In this document: positions 50,902 to 59,887 of the stretch, piece by piece
Numbering within the stretch: position 1 is the first letter of the stretch
How the letters are laid out: the number at the start of each line of letters is the position of its first letter
Assembly (NCBI RefSeq): GCF_000284035.1
Contig: NC_016887.1
Location: 5,952,001 to 6,016,000 of the forward strand
Length of the DNA stretch: 64,000 nucleotides
From: Nocardia cyriacigeorgica GUH-2
GTDB taxonomy: Bacteria > Actinomycetota > Actinomycetes > Mycobacteriales > Mycobacteriaceae
Direction of reading: 5' to 3'
The notes under the pieces: model-generated
The model's database searches: none
The model's input: only the letters and a program-made list of their open reading frames with translations
What the model was told of the DNA's origin: nothing
Position numbers and translations under genes: made by a program

Positions 50902-53900
50902 CTTATTCCAGGATTCAGCGACTTCATGATCCTATGGAAATCTCCGATTGGAACCGGCGTCGTGGAGAACCGTGGATCGTAGACGTATCGACCGTCAGTA
51001 TAGACCTCGTGGAACACATATGGGGTCATTTGACGCCCCATGTCTTCGGGTGTGGAAATTGATCCGAACCGGTCCTGCGGTTCATATCGAATTATGCTAC
51101 CTTCACCATCAGCTCTGTTCAGCATGAGCTCTGCGATCTCCGAGCAGTCCGTGTTCTCGTGGTAATCACGATTCATCAACTCGTCCAATCGAGGATCCGG
51201 CGGATAGGCTGGATTCGGTTGTCGGACCAGGTATGTGCCGTCCTCCGTTCGGCACGGGACAAGCCCTAGGGGATCGGTCCATGTGATCGGATTTCGTGGG
51301 TAAGTATTCGGGTTCGCACTCGGCGCCAGGCCGATCGGGTCATTCGTTAGAAATCGACCTGAATCTGGATCATACGTACGGTGGAGGTTGTAATGAAGCC
51401 CGGATTCTGGGTCGAACTGTTGCCCCTGGAAGCGTAGAAGGGTATCCGAGGTTCCTCGCCAGGCGACACCTCCCCAGAGCGAGGTTATCGCTGTCGCCTC
51501 AACTCTTCCGGAAATTGGATCGAGAAGTTCGACTGGTGCGCCAGAAGTATCAGTCGCGATCGCGACGAATTCACCTTTGCCGGAAGGGATTTTCTTGGAT
51601 TGCGCAAGCGGTGTGTGCGTCGCCGGATGGAATAGCCAACTCACGACCGAGATATTTGATATCTGTTCGATCAAATATTTTGTTTCCCAAACGTATCCAG
51701 TTTGATCAACGGGCACGCCGCCCGTGGTGAGTCGTTGTTTTGTGGTCCTGCGGCCGAGGGCATCGTAGGTGTAGTGCCACCACTGACCCTCCGGCGTATA
51801 CACGTCCGTCAGCTGGTCGAAGGCGTTGTACCGGTAGTGCCAAACGTCGGGTTTGCGCGATATCCGTGTGGTGGTCTTGCGGATGAGGCGGCCGGCGGGG
51901 TCGTAGTGGTATTGGTGTCGGCCGTCTCGAATGAGGAGGTTGTTGTGGTACTCGCGGCGCGTGTCGGCCGGTGAGTGTTGCTGGGGTGCAGCTGGGTTGG
52001 GCGGTAGACCGGGTGGAGCAGGATATCCCTGGTGAGACCCTGGCTGCCCGGAGGCAGTCGGGTGCCCCGGCCCCGGGGTGGTTGCGTCGGGCGTGACGAC
52101 TCCACCGGATGTGATGTTGCTGAGTTTGTCGTAGCTGTAATGCTCGGCGAGAGCCCCGTTGCGGGTGATTGCGGTGACGCGCCCGATCGGGTCGAGGGTG
52201 TATTGGCGGTGGTCGGGGGCGGTTTCGGGGTGGGTGGTGGTGTGGGCGGTGAGGTAGCCGTCGGGGCGCCAGGTGTAGTCGTCGCGGCGGAGGATCTGCG
52301 GTTCGGGAGCCGAGGGTGCAGGGGTCGGTGTGCTGGGGAGGTGCGCGGTGACGACCTGGTGGGTGGTGTGGCCGACGGGGGTGAATGCGCGGTCGATCGA
52401 GATGTTCCCGATGCGCCAGCCGGTGGTGCGTCCGAGCGGGTCGTGGGTGAACGAGATCGCATGCCCGTCGGTGGTCATCGCGGTGACGCGCCCGGATACA
52501 TCGTGGGTCCAGGTGGTGGTTGCGCCGGAGGGGGTGGTGCGGGAGGTGCGGCGGCCGAACTCGTCGTGGGTGAAGACCATGGGTGGTTGGTCGTCGAGTT
52601 GTTGGGAGGCGAGTCGGCCGGTGCGGGTGTGGGTGAATTGGAGGGTGTGGGTGCGGGTTTCGTTAACGCCAGAGACGGCGGTTTTGATGCGTCCGGCGAG
52701 GTCGTGGGTGTAGTGGATCCATTCGCCGGTGTCGGCGGTGATCGAGACCAGGCGGCCGAGGATGTCGTGGGTGTGGTGGCGGGTGACGCCGGTGGCGGGG
52801 GTGACGGTGTTGATGCGGCCGGCGGGGTCGTGGGTGTAGTGGGTGGTGGCGCCGGTGTAGTCGGTTTCGGAGGTGAGGCGGCCTGCGGGGTCGTAGCGGT
52901 AGTGCCAGGTGTGGCCGATGGGGTTGGCGACGGTGGTGAGGCGGCGTTGGGTGTCCCAGGTGTAGTGGGTCATCGCGCCGTCGGGTTCGGTGCGGGCGGT
53001 GAGCAGGTCGAAGGCGCCGTAGGTGTAGCGGGTGATGCCGCCGTTGCGGTCGACGTGGGCGGTCAGGTTGAGTTCGCCGTCCCACACCCAGGATTCGCCG
53101 ATGTCGTCGGGGTCGATGCGGCGCAGCAGTTTTCCTTCGCCGGACCAGATGTAGCGCACGGTCGCCCCGAGCGGATCGGTGACAGCGGTGGGACGGCCGA
53201 AGTGGTCGCGTTCGATGGTGGTGGTTCCGCCGTGCGGGTCGGTGACCCGGACCGGGAGTCCGGCGGCGTCGACGTCGATCGTCGTGACCGCACCCGTGGG
53301 TTCGGTGACCGAGGCGATGGCGCCGCAGGCGTGGTGGGTGTATTCGGTGCGGTTACCGGCCGGGTCGATGACGGCGGAGAGGTTGCCGCCGGTGTCCCAT
53401 TCCTGGCGGTGGACGGTGCCGTCGACGTTGAGGATGGCGCTCGGGCGGTTGCGGGCGTGGTGGGTGATGCGGATCTGGGCGTGATCGGGGCGGGTGATGG
53501 TGGTGAGGTCGCCGTCGGGAGTGTAGTGGTAGGTGGTGACGGCGCCATCGGGGGCGATGACGCGGGTGGGGCGGCGGTCGTCGTCGTAATCGGTGCGGGT
53601 GCGGGCGCCGGACGGGTCGATCTGTTCGATCAGGCGTAGGTCGGCGTTGAAGACGAATGTGGTTGCCGCGCCGAGGGAGTCGGTGTGGATGGTGCGGTGG
53701 AGACTGTTGTCGGGGGTGGTGAAGTAATCGAAGGTGGCGTTGAGGATGTTCGAGTTGCCGTGCTGGGCGACGACTCGACCCTCGAGATCGTAGGTGTTGA
53801 CCATGCGGTTGCCGTTGGAATCGGTCCAACCGGTCAGCCGGTGGGCGTCGTCGTAGGAGTAGTGAGTGGTCGCGCCGACACCGTTGGTGACCGAGACCAG

Positions 53901-55613
53901 TTCGCCGGCTTCGTAGACGAACGTCCTGACCTGCGTGCGGATCTGCGCCGCATCGGCCGCGTATGCGTCCGGTGAGGCTTCGGCGGATCCGTCGCTCGGG
54001 GATAGCTTCGGGTCCGTGCCGACCACAGCCAGCGCGGTGACCCGTCCGTCGTCAGTGGTGACCCGCACCCGGTAACCACCGGAATGGGTGATCTCGACCG
54101 GGGCGCCGTCGGTGTCGTAGTGGAAGCGGATGCGGTTGTGATGACGGTCGGTGACCGCGGATATCGCGTAATTGCCGAGCAGCGTGTCCAGCCCGCCGAG
54201 CGCGGGAGCGGCGTCGAAATGCCAGGTCAGCTCGCGTTCCGGGTCGTGGACGCGGTAGCCGCCGGCTTCGGTGCGGGTCATCGTCCAGCGCTGGCCACCG
54301 TTGCTGGGCAGCACGGGCTTATCCGGTTCGGCGTGCGGGTAGACCAACAGCAGGCCGTGCTCGCCGATGAAGGTGACCGTGTCGGCTTCGATCACCACGC
54401 GCATATCGAGCGTCGACGACCAGGACGGGCCGAACCAGCGCCCGAACCGGTAGCTCGACCGATGCCGCCGCAACAGCACCAGCGGGAGAACACCGGGCAG
54501 GCTCAGATCGGTTTCCGGGAGCAGGAATTCACCGGTGGCGACGTCGACGGGATCGTTGCATTCGGTGACGTCTTTATCGTCCTGGGTGTTCTTCGGGCCG
54601 CCTTCGGTGGCCTTGTCGCCGGCGCCTTCGTCAGCCTTGGCTTGGTTCTCCGGCTTCCCGGATGAGTCCGGCGTGCGCTGGGTATCCGGATCACCAGTCT
54701 TCGACGGCGGATCCGTTGATGCCGGCGTGGTGTCCGGAGACTTGTCGCCCGGCTTGCTCGGAGAATCGGGATCGGTCGTCTTCTTCGGCGAGTCTGTCGA
54801 GGCGGTCGTGGTATCGGTGGAGGACTTCTTCGTCGACGATGGCGTGGACTTCCCGCCCTTGCCGAGCGTGCGGGCGATCGCCTGCCACGCGTCATTGAGC
54901 TTGGCCAGCAGCGGTTTCAGCTTCGCGAACGTGGATGCGACCTTGGAGAACAGCCGCGCGATCGTCGTCATCGTCTTCGCCACGAACGTCGCGGCCTGCG
55001 CGGCGATGACCGGGGTCGCGGTACCCAGGGAGAACACCGCCTCCGCCGCCCACACCGCCAACCGGCCAACAGCCTGAGCGACGATATCGCGCACCGTCAT
55101 CCGCACCGCGGCCACGATCCCGCCCGCCATCTCGATCGCCTGCGAAGCCGCCGTCGCCGCAGCCGACGCCGCCGCCAACGCATCCGAGGTCTCCGCCGCC
55201 CGCGCCCGATACGCCGACGCCGACGCCCCCGACCAATTCGCGATATCCGCCTCGACGGCCTGCTTATGCGTATCGACCGCCGAACTGACCTGCGTGGCAA
55301 CGTTTTCCCACGTCTTCGCATACGCGGTGATCTGATCAGGATCCCCGGCCACCCAATCCAACGCATCCGACAACGGCTGCACATGCTCGATCAGGAAACT
55401 GACACCGAACCCCGCCAGCGTGCCGATAGGGTCGACGACCATGGCCGCGACCTCCATCCCCGCGGCCGCGATCCCCACCCCCGCCTCGATCCACGACCCC
55501 GACGAAATCGCATCCTTGACATCGGCGACCGACTCGAACAACGTGACACCGGAATACCACTCGGTGGAATCCTCACGCGCGGCGATCAACGGATTCGACG
55601 CCGTCTCCGTCAC
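50889..55613 (-). CDS. WXG-headed RHS-repeat polymorphic toxin with papain-like C-terminal domain
   Basis: A 1574-residue polymorphic toxin. Residues 1-200 form a WXG-type export head (W127-S-G129 in ADIANWSGASASAYRAR). Residues 260-350 are a Ser/Thr/Asp/Lys/Pro linker. A DUF6531 module starts near D354 (DPVDVATGEFLLPETDLSLP), followed by many YD repeats and the RHS core end. The boundary motif DPLGL (from D1447) precedes a 120-residue tip with NTDCSEIAELML (C1490), VFHEVYTDGRYVYDP (H1535, D1546). The Cys-His-Asp order suggests a papain-fold toxin such as a peptidase or deamidase. Export is presumably type VII. Confidence 0.88.
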   Translation of the reverse strand: MTETASNPLIAAREDSTEWYSGVTLFESVADVKDAISSGSWIEAGVGIAAAGMEVAAMVVDPIGTLAGFGVSFLIEHVQPLSDALDWVAGDPDQITAYAKTWENVATQVSSAVDTHKQAVEADIANWSGASASAYRARAAETSDALAAASAAATAASQAIEMAGGIVAAVRMTVRDIVAQAVGRLAVWAAEAVFSLGTATPVIAAQAATFVAKTMTTIARLFSKVASTFAKLKPLLAKLNDAWQAIARTLGKGGKSTPSSTKKSSTDTTTASTDSPKKTTDPDSPSKPGDKSPDTTPASTDPPSKTGDPDTQRTPDSSGKPENQAKADEGAGDKATEGGPKNTQDDKDVTECNDPVDVATGEFLLPETDLSLPGVLPLVLLRRHRSSYRFGRWFGPSWSSTLDMRVVIEADTVTFIGEHGLLLVYPHAEPDKPVLPSNGGQRWTMTRTEAGGYRVHDPERELTWHFDAAPALGGLDTLLGNYAISAVTDRHHNRIRFHYDTDGAPVEITHSGGYRVRVTTDDGRVTALAVVGTDPKLSPSDGSAEASPDAYAADAAQIRTQVRTFVYEAGELVSVTNGVGATTHYSYDDAHRLTGWTDSNGNRMVNTYDLEGRVVAQHGNSNILNATFDYFTTPDNSLHRTIHTDSLGAATTFVFNADLRLIEQIDPSGARTRTDYDDDRRPTRVIAPDGAVTTYHYTPDGDLTTITRPDHAQIRITHHARNRPSAILNVDGTVHRQEWDTGGNLSAVIDPAGNRTEYTHHACGAIASVTEPTGAVTTIDVDAAGLPVRVTDPHGGTTTIERDHFGRPTAVTDPLGATVRYIWSGEGKLLRRIDPDDIGESWVWDGELNLTAHVDRNGGITRYTYGAFDLLTARTEPDGAMTHYTWDTQRRLTTVANPIGHTWHYRYDPAGRLTSETDYTGATTHYTHDPAGRINTVTPATGVTRHHTHDILGRLVSITADTGEWIHYTHDLAGRIKTAVSGVNETRTHTLQFTHTRTGRLASQQLDDQPPMVFTHDEFGRRTSRTTPSGATTTWTHDVSGRVTAMTTDGHAISFTHDPLGRTTGWRIGNISIDRAFTPVGHTTHQVVTAHLPSTPTPAPSAPEPQILRRDDYTWRPDGYLTAHTTTHPETAPDHRQYTLDPIGRVTAITRNGALAEHYSYDKLSNITSGGVVTPDATTPGPGHPTASGQPGSHQGYPAPPGLPPNPAAPQQHSPADTRREYHNNLLIRDGRHQYHYDPAGRLIRKTTTRISRKPDVWHYRYNAFDQLTDVYTPEGQWWHYTYDALGRRTTKQRLTTGGVPVDQTGYVWETKYLIEQISNISVVSWLFHPATHTPLAQSKKIPSGKGEFVAIATDTSGAPVELLDPISGRVEATAITSLWGGVAWRGTSDTLLRFQGQQFDPESGLHYNLHRTYDPDSGRFLTNDPIGLAPSANPNTYPRNPITWTDPLGLVPCRTEDGTYLVRQPNPAYPPDPRLDELMNRDYHENTDCSEIAELMLNRADGEGSIIRYEPQDRFGSISTPEDMGRQMTPYVFHEVYTDGRYVYDPRFSTTPVPIGDFHRIMKSLNPGIRWSG

Positions 55614-55939
55614 TGCGACACCCCGCTACCAGCCGCCTTCACCGCCGCCGCGTTCGAACCATCGGTCTGGGCGAACGAATCCGCCGCCGAACGCAACTTC
55701 CCGGCGTCCTCGGTGAGAGCGGTCAACGCCGTCTCCAGCGCCGTGATCCCGTCGGTCTCGACCGAATCCACGAACAACGGGGGCAAGAACGCGCACAGCT
55801 TGCCGAACGCATCCGTTGGAGCCGACACCGCCTTCGCCGCTTCCAATGCTTGGCCCATCGGACCTCGCAGACCGTCCACATTCGTCGCGTGAGTGCGCAG
55901 TTCCTCCGGATCCACCTGCACCGGTAGAGCATCGGTCAC
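55610..55939 (-). CDS. EspC-like type VII secretion target preceding the RHS toxin
   Basis: A 109-residue helical protein (VQVDPEELRTHATNVDGL, TALTALTEDAGKLRSAAD) of the DUF2580 class. Its stop overlaps the RHS toxin start by four bases. The GTG at 55939 follows GGGGGAAG. By analogy with LXG/WXG toxins with small helper genes, it probably pairs with the toxin head for secretion. Confidence 0.8.
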   Translation of the reverse strand: MTDALPVQVDPEELRTHATNVDGLRGPMGQALEAAKAVSAPTDAFGKLCAFLPPLFVDSVETDGITALETALTALTEDAGKLRSAADSFAQTDGSNAAAVKAAGSGVSQ

Positions 55940-56073
55940 GGTCTTCCCCCCAATCGAGCATTTCCAGAACGCTCGACGGCTGGCGTCGGCGTCTCGGGTG
56001 ATGCTACCGGGCGGGGTGGAGGTCCGAGATGACGTAGTGCTGATCGGAATCACCGGCGCGGCATACTGGTCGG

Positions 56074-56382
56074 ATGCTCGGTGCAGGAGAATTCGACCTC
56101 GTCATGGCTGTGGTACGTGGCGATGCCGACGAGGTGCGGCGCGCTCACGAGGCCGGTGTGGATCTGGCGAGTGTCACCACGCCGGCTGAGTGGCCGCCAC
56201 TGTGCGCGGCCGCATATTCCGGCTCACCCGAGTGCGTCCAACTCCTCTTGCGGGCCGGAGCACGGGTCGATGTTCGCATGGGGCCGCAGGCAGGCAGCTC
56301 GGGCGGGAAGACGCCCAGGGAGCTTGCGGCGATGCACGTTACAGATGGAACGGCGGAGATACTCAGGCTGCTTGCGCAGTAG
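56074..56382 (+). CDS. Small ankyrin-repeat protein
   Basis: A 102-residue protein with about two and a half ankyrin repeats: DLVMAVVRGDADEVRRAHEA and PPLCAAAYSGSPECVQLLLRAGARVDV, then KTPRELAAMHVTDGTAEILRLL. ATG 56074; ATG 56104 is a possible later start. Protein-binding role, partner unknown. Confidence 0.85.
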   Translation: MLGAGEFDLVMAVVRGDADEVRRAHEAGVDLASVTTPAEWPPLCAAAYSGSPECVQLLLRAGARVDVRMGPQAGSSGGKTPRELAAMHVTDGTAEILRLLAQ

Positions 56383-56411
56383 ACCGCTGAGGGGCAGCGG
56401 TTGAGTAATGC

Positions 56412-56590
56412 TCACGCCGACCGCGGTGCGTACATGATCACCGCAACGCCTACCAGGCAGATGGCGGCGCCGATGAGGTCCCAGCGGTCGGGGCGGAAAC
56501 CGTCCAGGGCCATGCCCCAGAGTAGAGAGCCGGCTACGAAGACTCCGCCGTAGGCGGCGAGGATGCGGCCGAAATTGGCGTCGGGCCGAC
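56412..56590 (-). pseudogene. 5'-truncated YnfA (UPF0060) remnant
   Basis: The last 60 codons encode a perfect YnfA C-terminal half: RPDANFGRILAAYGGVFVAG, then SLLWGMALDGFRPDRWDLIG and IGAAICLVGVAVIMYAP. The first two YnfA helices (about 45 residues) are absent in any frame: upstream is the Gly-rich end of the next gene. The open frame continues upstream only as Gly/Ala-rich shadow coding. This is a deletion remnant of a small four-helix membrane protein. Confidence 0.8.
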
Positions 56591-56634
56591 CCGCTTCCAC
56601 GCCGGCGCGGCGTTGAGAACGACCACGACCTCGC

Positions 56635-57525
56635 TCATTCTCCGCCGCCTCCGCCACCACCCCCGCCGTCGCCTCCATCGCCGCCGCCCCCTCCGCCGTC
56701 ACCTCCACCGGCCGAGCCACCATCGGAGCCGCCGTCTCCCCATCCGCCGTCGGATCCATCCCAGCCTCCGGCGTCGTCGGCCCAGACCACGGCGATCCCG
56801 CCGCCCGTTGCGAGCGAGGTCGCTCCCGCGGCGCGGGACCGAAAGTCCTGCCGCCCGGACGGGTCGGGAACGAGCACGAACTGCGGCACGATGCGGCCCA
56901 TGAGCCAGCACTGGTTGTTTGCCCGGTCGACCACGATGACCGCGCTGGACCGCGAGCTGCGGTCCAGGAGATACCCGTCAAGGCGGGCGGAGAAGAGGGT
57001 CGGCACCGTGGCGCGGTCGCCGAGGAGGACGGCGCGGGTCTCGCCGGCGAGCGCGGCGGCCAGAGCGCTGTCAGGGGCGAGCTGCTCGAGCACGCCGAGC
57101 ACCGCGACCCGCAGCGGGTTCCCGGCGACGCGCGAGGCCATCCAGCTCCCATCCGGCCGGACGAAGACCAAGTCAGGTGCGGCGTCCGGGTCGAAGCGGC
57201 GCAGCGCGTTCCCGCGGCGCACCTGGCGGCCGATCCGCAGCGTCGCCACGACCAGAGCTACGGCCGGGACCACCACCAGGAACGTGGACATCAACAGCCA
57301 GGTCACGGAGCCGAACAACACGCCCATCCACTGCTTGTCGTCGGGTGCCGTCCTGTTGACCTCCTCGATCCATTCCAGTGGGCTCATGACCCCCCAGCCG
57401 AGCTCGTTGATCACCATCCTGGTGAAGGTCAGCAGCCAGATCACGGCCGCGACCCCCAGCAGCGAGGGCACCAACACGCCGAGCAGGCTCGAGCGGGCTG
57501 CTCGCGCGAGCAGTGATCGATCCAT
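56635..57525 (-). CDS. Membrane protein with Gly/Asp-rich tail
   Basis: A 296-residue protein with two membrane helices (SSLLGVLVPSLLGVAAVIWLL and WLLMSTFLVVVPAVALVVAT), a globular middle (VFVRPDGSWMASRVAGNPLR, DGYLLDRSSRSSAVIVVD) and a final 45-residue tail of Gly and Asp. The tail recalls those of the TIGR04222 proteins upstream but has no Cys. It is 135 bases after the MNIO-partner gene on the same strand. The end abuts the ynfA deletion junction, so the C-terminus may be altered. Confidence 0.65.
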   Translation of the reverse strand: MDRSLLARAARSSLLGVLVPSLLGVAAVIWLLTFTRMVINELGWGVMSPLEWIEEVNRTAPDDKQWMGVLFGSVTWLLMSTFLVVVPAVALVVATLRIGRQVRRGNALRRFDPDAAPDLVFVRPDGSWMASRVAGNPLRVAVLGVLEQLAPDSALAAALAGETRAVLLGDRATVPTLFSARLDGYLLDRSSRSSAVIVVDRANNQCWLMGRIVPQFVLVPDPSGRQDFRSRAAGATSLATGGGIAVVWADDAGGWDGSDGGWGDGGSDGGSAGGGDGGGGGGDGGDGGGGGGGGGE

Positions 57526-57660
57526 TGGACCTCCTTGCCCTGAAGGGAATACAACACCGCCACCCGCTGTCGACGTGATGATTCAGCGGCCGACCGGGAC
57601 GGTCGCGGGCGCACCGAACGTCCTCCGATCACGCAGCCGTCCGCGAAAATGTCAGGCTCC

Positions 57661-58080
57661 TCAGCCCTTCAATCGCAGCAACGACCGCAGCCGGGCTTTG
57701 ATTCGACTCCTCTTCGACGGCAATCGGATTCCCAGGTGTGCTGCGAATCCTGAGATGTCGGCATCAGTGGAAATCTTCGGGCGACCCCGCGCCCATTCGG
57801 CGAACGTCTTCTCGAAATCCGGTCCTGCGGCGTGAGCGAGCAGGGGGTTGTGGCGGGCGAGAATGCCCGCGCGTTTGCGGAGCAGGGCGGATTCGGCGGC
57901 GCGCAGGGCTGCGTCGTCGAAACCAGGCGGCGTGGCCTCGCCTGCGACCAAGGCTCGGACCAGCGCCGCTTGACGTTCGGCGAGGGCGCGGAGGTCTTCG
58001 GGCGAAGCACCGTGCTTTACCGGATCGGGACGCTCGCCCGCCGGACCACCGCGGTAGCTCCCGGGGACCACGGCGGTCAC
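57661..58080 (-). CDS. Small partner protein coupled to the DUF692/MNIO enzyme
   Basis: A 139-residue protein. The GTG at 58080 overlaps the MNIO stop by four bases, so translation is coupled. LRALAERQAALVRALVAGE, TPPGFDDAALRAAESALLRK and HNPLLAHAAGPDFEKTFAEW recall the helical N-terminal (DUF2063-like) region of partner proteins found with MNIO enzymes in proteobacteria. The C-terminus is basic (SKRSRIKARLRSLLRLKG). In those systems the partner binds and presents the substrate. The similarity is by eye only. Confidence 0.6.
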   Translation of the reverse strand: MTAVVPGSYRGGPAGERPDPVKHGASPEDLRALAERQAALVRALVAGEATPPGFDDAALRAAESALLRKRAGILARHNPLLAHAAGPDFEKTFAEWARGRPKISTDADISGFAAHLGIRLPSKRSRIKARLRSLLRLKG

Positions 58081-58940
58081 ACCCGCCCCCGAACTGAGCG
58101 CGCGGCGCGGGCGCGGGCGGTGATCGGCGCGCGGGCGGCGGCGTTGGCGATGGCGTCGAGCTCGTCGAGGAGTTCTTCGGCGGGTGGATAGTTGCCGTCG
58201 CGTTCGAGCATCAGCGGGGCCGGGCAGTCGGTGGTGAATTCGGCTACCAGCGTGAGTACTTCGGCGGGAACGGGATGCTGGTGGGTGTCGTGGTAGCGGC
58301 CGCCGGATTCGGTGCCGCCCGCGATATGGCAGTAGGCGAGGCGGTCGGTGGGCAGGCGGCGCAGTTCGGCGAGCGGGTCGCGGCCACGGTTGCGGGCGTT
58401 GGCGTAGACGTTGGCGATATCGATCAGTAGATGCACGCCGGTGCGTTCGACCAGTTCGGCGAGGAATTCCGATTCGGTGAACTCGTCGTCGGGCCAGTCG
58501 AACAAGGCGGCGATATTCTCTACCGCGAGTGGAACCGGCAGCCCGTCCTGCGTCCGGATGATATTGCGGGTCAGCACTTCCAACGACGCGCGGGTACGCG
58601 GAACGGGCAGCAGGTGACCGGCCTCCAACCCACCGGCCCGCACGAACGCCACGTGCTCGCTCACCAGCGGCGCGGACACCCGCTCGGCACACAACGCCAG
58701 ATGTGCGATCCGCCGGTCATCCACCGGATCCACACCGCCCAACGACAGCGTGACCCCATGCGGCACAACGCTTGTGCCCCGCGCGCGCAATGCCTCGAGT
58801 TCGGGCGGAACAGCAGCGGTGGCGGGCAGCGATTCCGCGATCACCTCACAGAAGTCCAACCCGTCGAGCTGGTCGATCAGGCCGCAGATCTCCGAGCACC
58901 AGCCGATGCCGAGCGCATGATCCGGCAGTGGGCCGTTCAT
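58077..58940 (-). CDS. DUF692 / MNIO (multinuclear non-haem iron) oxidase
   Basis: A 287-residue TIM-barrel protein of the MbnB/TglH family. The family ligand set is complete: H61 (VVPHGVTLSLGG), H96 (SEHVAF), E141 (VENIAALF), D174 (IDIANVYANARN), H205 (YCHIAGG), D218 and H220 (HDTH), E246 (MLERDGNYP). Studied members use two or three irons to oxidise peptide Cys, Asn or Asp residues. The ATG at 58940 starts four bases after the upstream TIGR04222 gene, whose product ends in a Cys/Gly tail, and the stop overlaps a partner gene. That context points to tail modification. Confidence 0.9.
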   Translation of the reverse strand: MNGPLPDHALGIGWCSEICGLIDQLDGLDFCEVIAESLPATAAVPPELEALRARGTSVVPHGVTLSLGGVDPVDDRRIAHLALCAERVSAPLVSEHVAFVRAGGLEAGHLLPVPRTRASLEVLTRNIIRTQDGLPVPLAVENIAALFDWPDDEFTESEFLAELVERTGVHLLIDIANVYANARNRGRDPLAELRRLPTDRLAYCHIAGGTESGGRYHDTHQHPVPAEVLTLVAEFTTDCPAPLMLERDGNYPPAEELLDELDAIANAAARAPITARARAARSVRGRV

Positions 58941-58944
58941 GAAT

Positions 58945-59844
58945 TCACCCACCGCAGCCACCGCAACCACCACAGCCGCCGCAACCACCGTCGCCCCCAC
59001 CGTCTCCCGCGCCGTCGCCGCCACTTCCACCATCGGCGCCACCCGACGGCGGTTCGACAGCCTGGGCCAGCGCCGGATCCAGCACCATCAGTGCGGCGGC
59101 ACCGAATACCGCGACGGCGACAGCGGCGGCGCCCACACCGTAGGTGGTGTAGGCCGGCGAGTTCGAGGGTCGCAGATGTGAATTGTCTTCTACAGCACGC
59201 GCTGTGGCCGCATCGCCGCGCGGGGTCAGACGCTCGGGCGTCATCACCCACCAGCCGGCGACAGCCAAAACGAGCAGGCAGACCATCAGGAAGCCCGACG
59301 GGTTGCCCGCGACCACACCCGCGATGAACCGCACGACACCGAGCAGCCCGACGATCAGGATCGGCATTCCGGCATCGCGCGCTGCGCGCTTGGCCGCCTC
59401 GCCCGTGAGGTAGCCGCGCTCGACCAGCGACATCTCCAGTTCACGCAGCGGCCGGCTCGCGGCGGCGGTGATCTCGGTGATCGTCTGCTTCTTCGGGCCG
59501 AGCAGGCCGTAGATCGCGCTGGTGAACCAGTCCAGCCGGCTCCGCTCGGCCGCGGTGGGCGTGCGGGTGGGCGTGGCGTCGGAATCGATGAGTTCATGGC
59601 TGCGCAGCAGCGTGACGGCGGCGGTGACCGCGCGTTCCGGGCTGAACAGCATCGCTGTCTCCGGAGCGGTCAGCTTGTCCAGCGAGACGCCGTCCCATTC
59701 GGGCGCCTGCCGGTAGGTGTACGTGAAGTGCAGATATACCCCCGCCGCAATGGCGAGCAGCGCGATCGGGATGTAGATCAGCAGGAAGTCGCCGCCGGAG
59801 ATTCCCCAGGTCTCACCCGCCGCGAACCACTGCGTGCCAGTCAT
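58945..59844 (-). CDS. TIGR04222-type membrane protein with CGG-repeat tail
   Basis: A 299-residue protein. An N-terminal helix (FLLIYIPIALLAIAAGVYL) precedes a cytoplasmic domain with LTAPETAMLFSPERAVTAAV and AERSRLDWFTSAIYGLL, two further helices, then ARAVEDNSHLRPSNSPAY and a last helix (VAVAVFGAAALMVLDPALAQ). The end is a Gly/Asp tail finishing in four CGG units (GGCGGCGGCGGCGG). The ATG at 59844 gives the same N-terminus as the upstream paralogue. Immediately followed by the MNIO gene; the tail cysteines are candidate substrates. Confidence 0.85.
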   Translation of the reverse strand: MTGTQWFAAGETWGISGGDFLLIYIPIALLAIAAGVYLHFTYTYRQAPEWDGVSLDKLTAPETAMLFSPERAVTAAVTLLRSHELIDSDATPTRTPTAAERSRLDWFTSAIYGLLGPKKQTITEITAAASRPLRELEMSLVERGYLTGEAAKRAARDAGMPILIVGLLGVVRFIAGVVAGNPSGFLMVCLLVLAVAGWWVMTPERLTPRGDAATARAVEDNSHLRPSNSPAYTTYGVGAAAVAVAVFGAAALMVLDPALAQAVEPPSGGADGGSGGDGAGDGGGDGGCGGCGGCGGCGG

Positions 59845-59887
59845 TCCCGAACCTGCCACCCGCGACGAGGCATCCGGTACGGCGTGC

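Noticed and set aside
52032..53639. 535-codon plus-strand frame opposite the RHS repeats
   Set aside because: Val/Gly/Asp repeats mirror the YD-repeat codons; it is a shadow of the toxin gene.
50889..55613. Insertion sequence or transposon in the toxin region
   Set aside because: The internal repetition comes from YD/RHS repeats; no terminal inverted repeats or transposase were seen.
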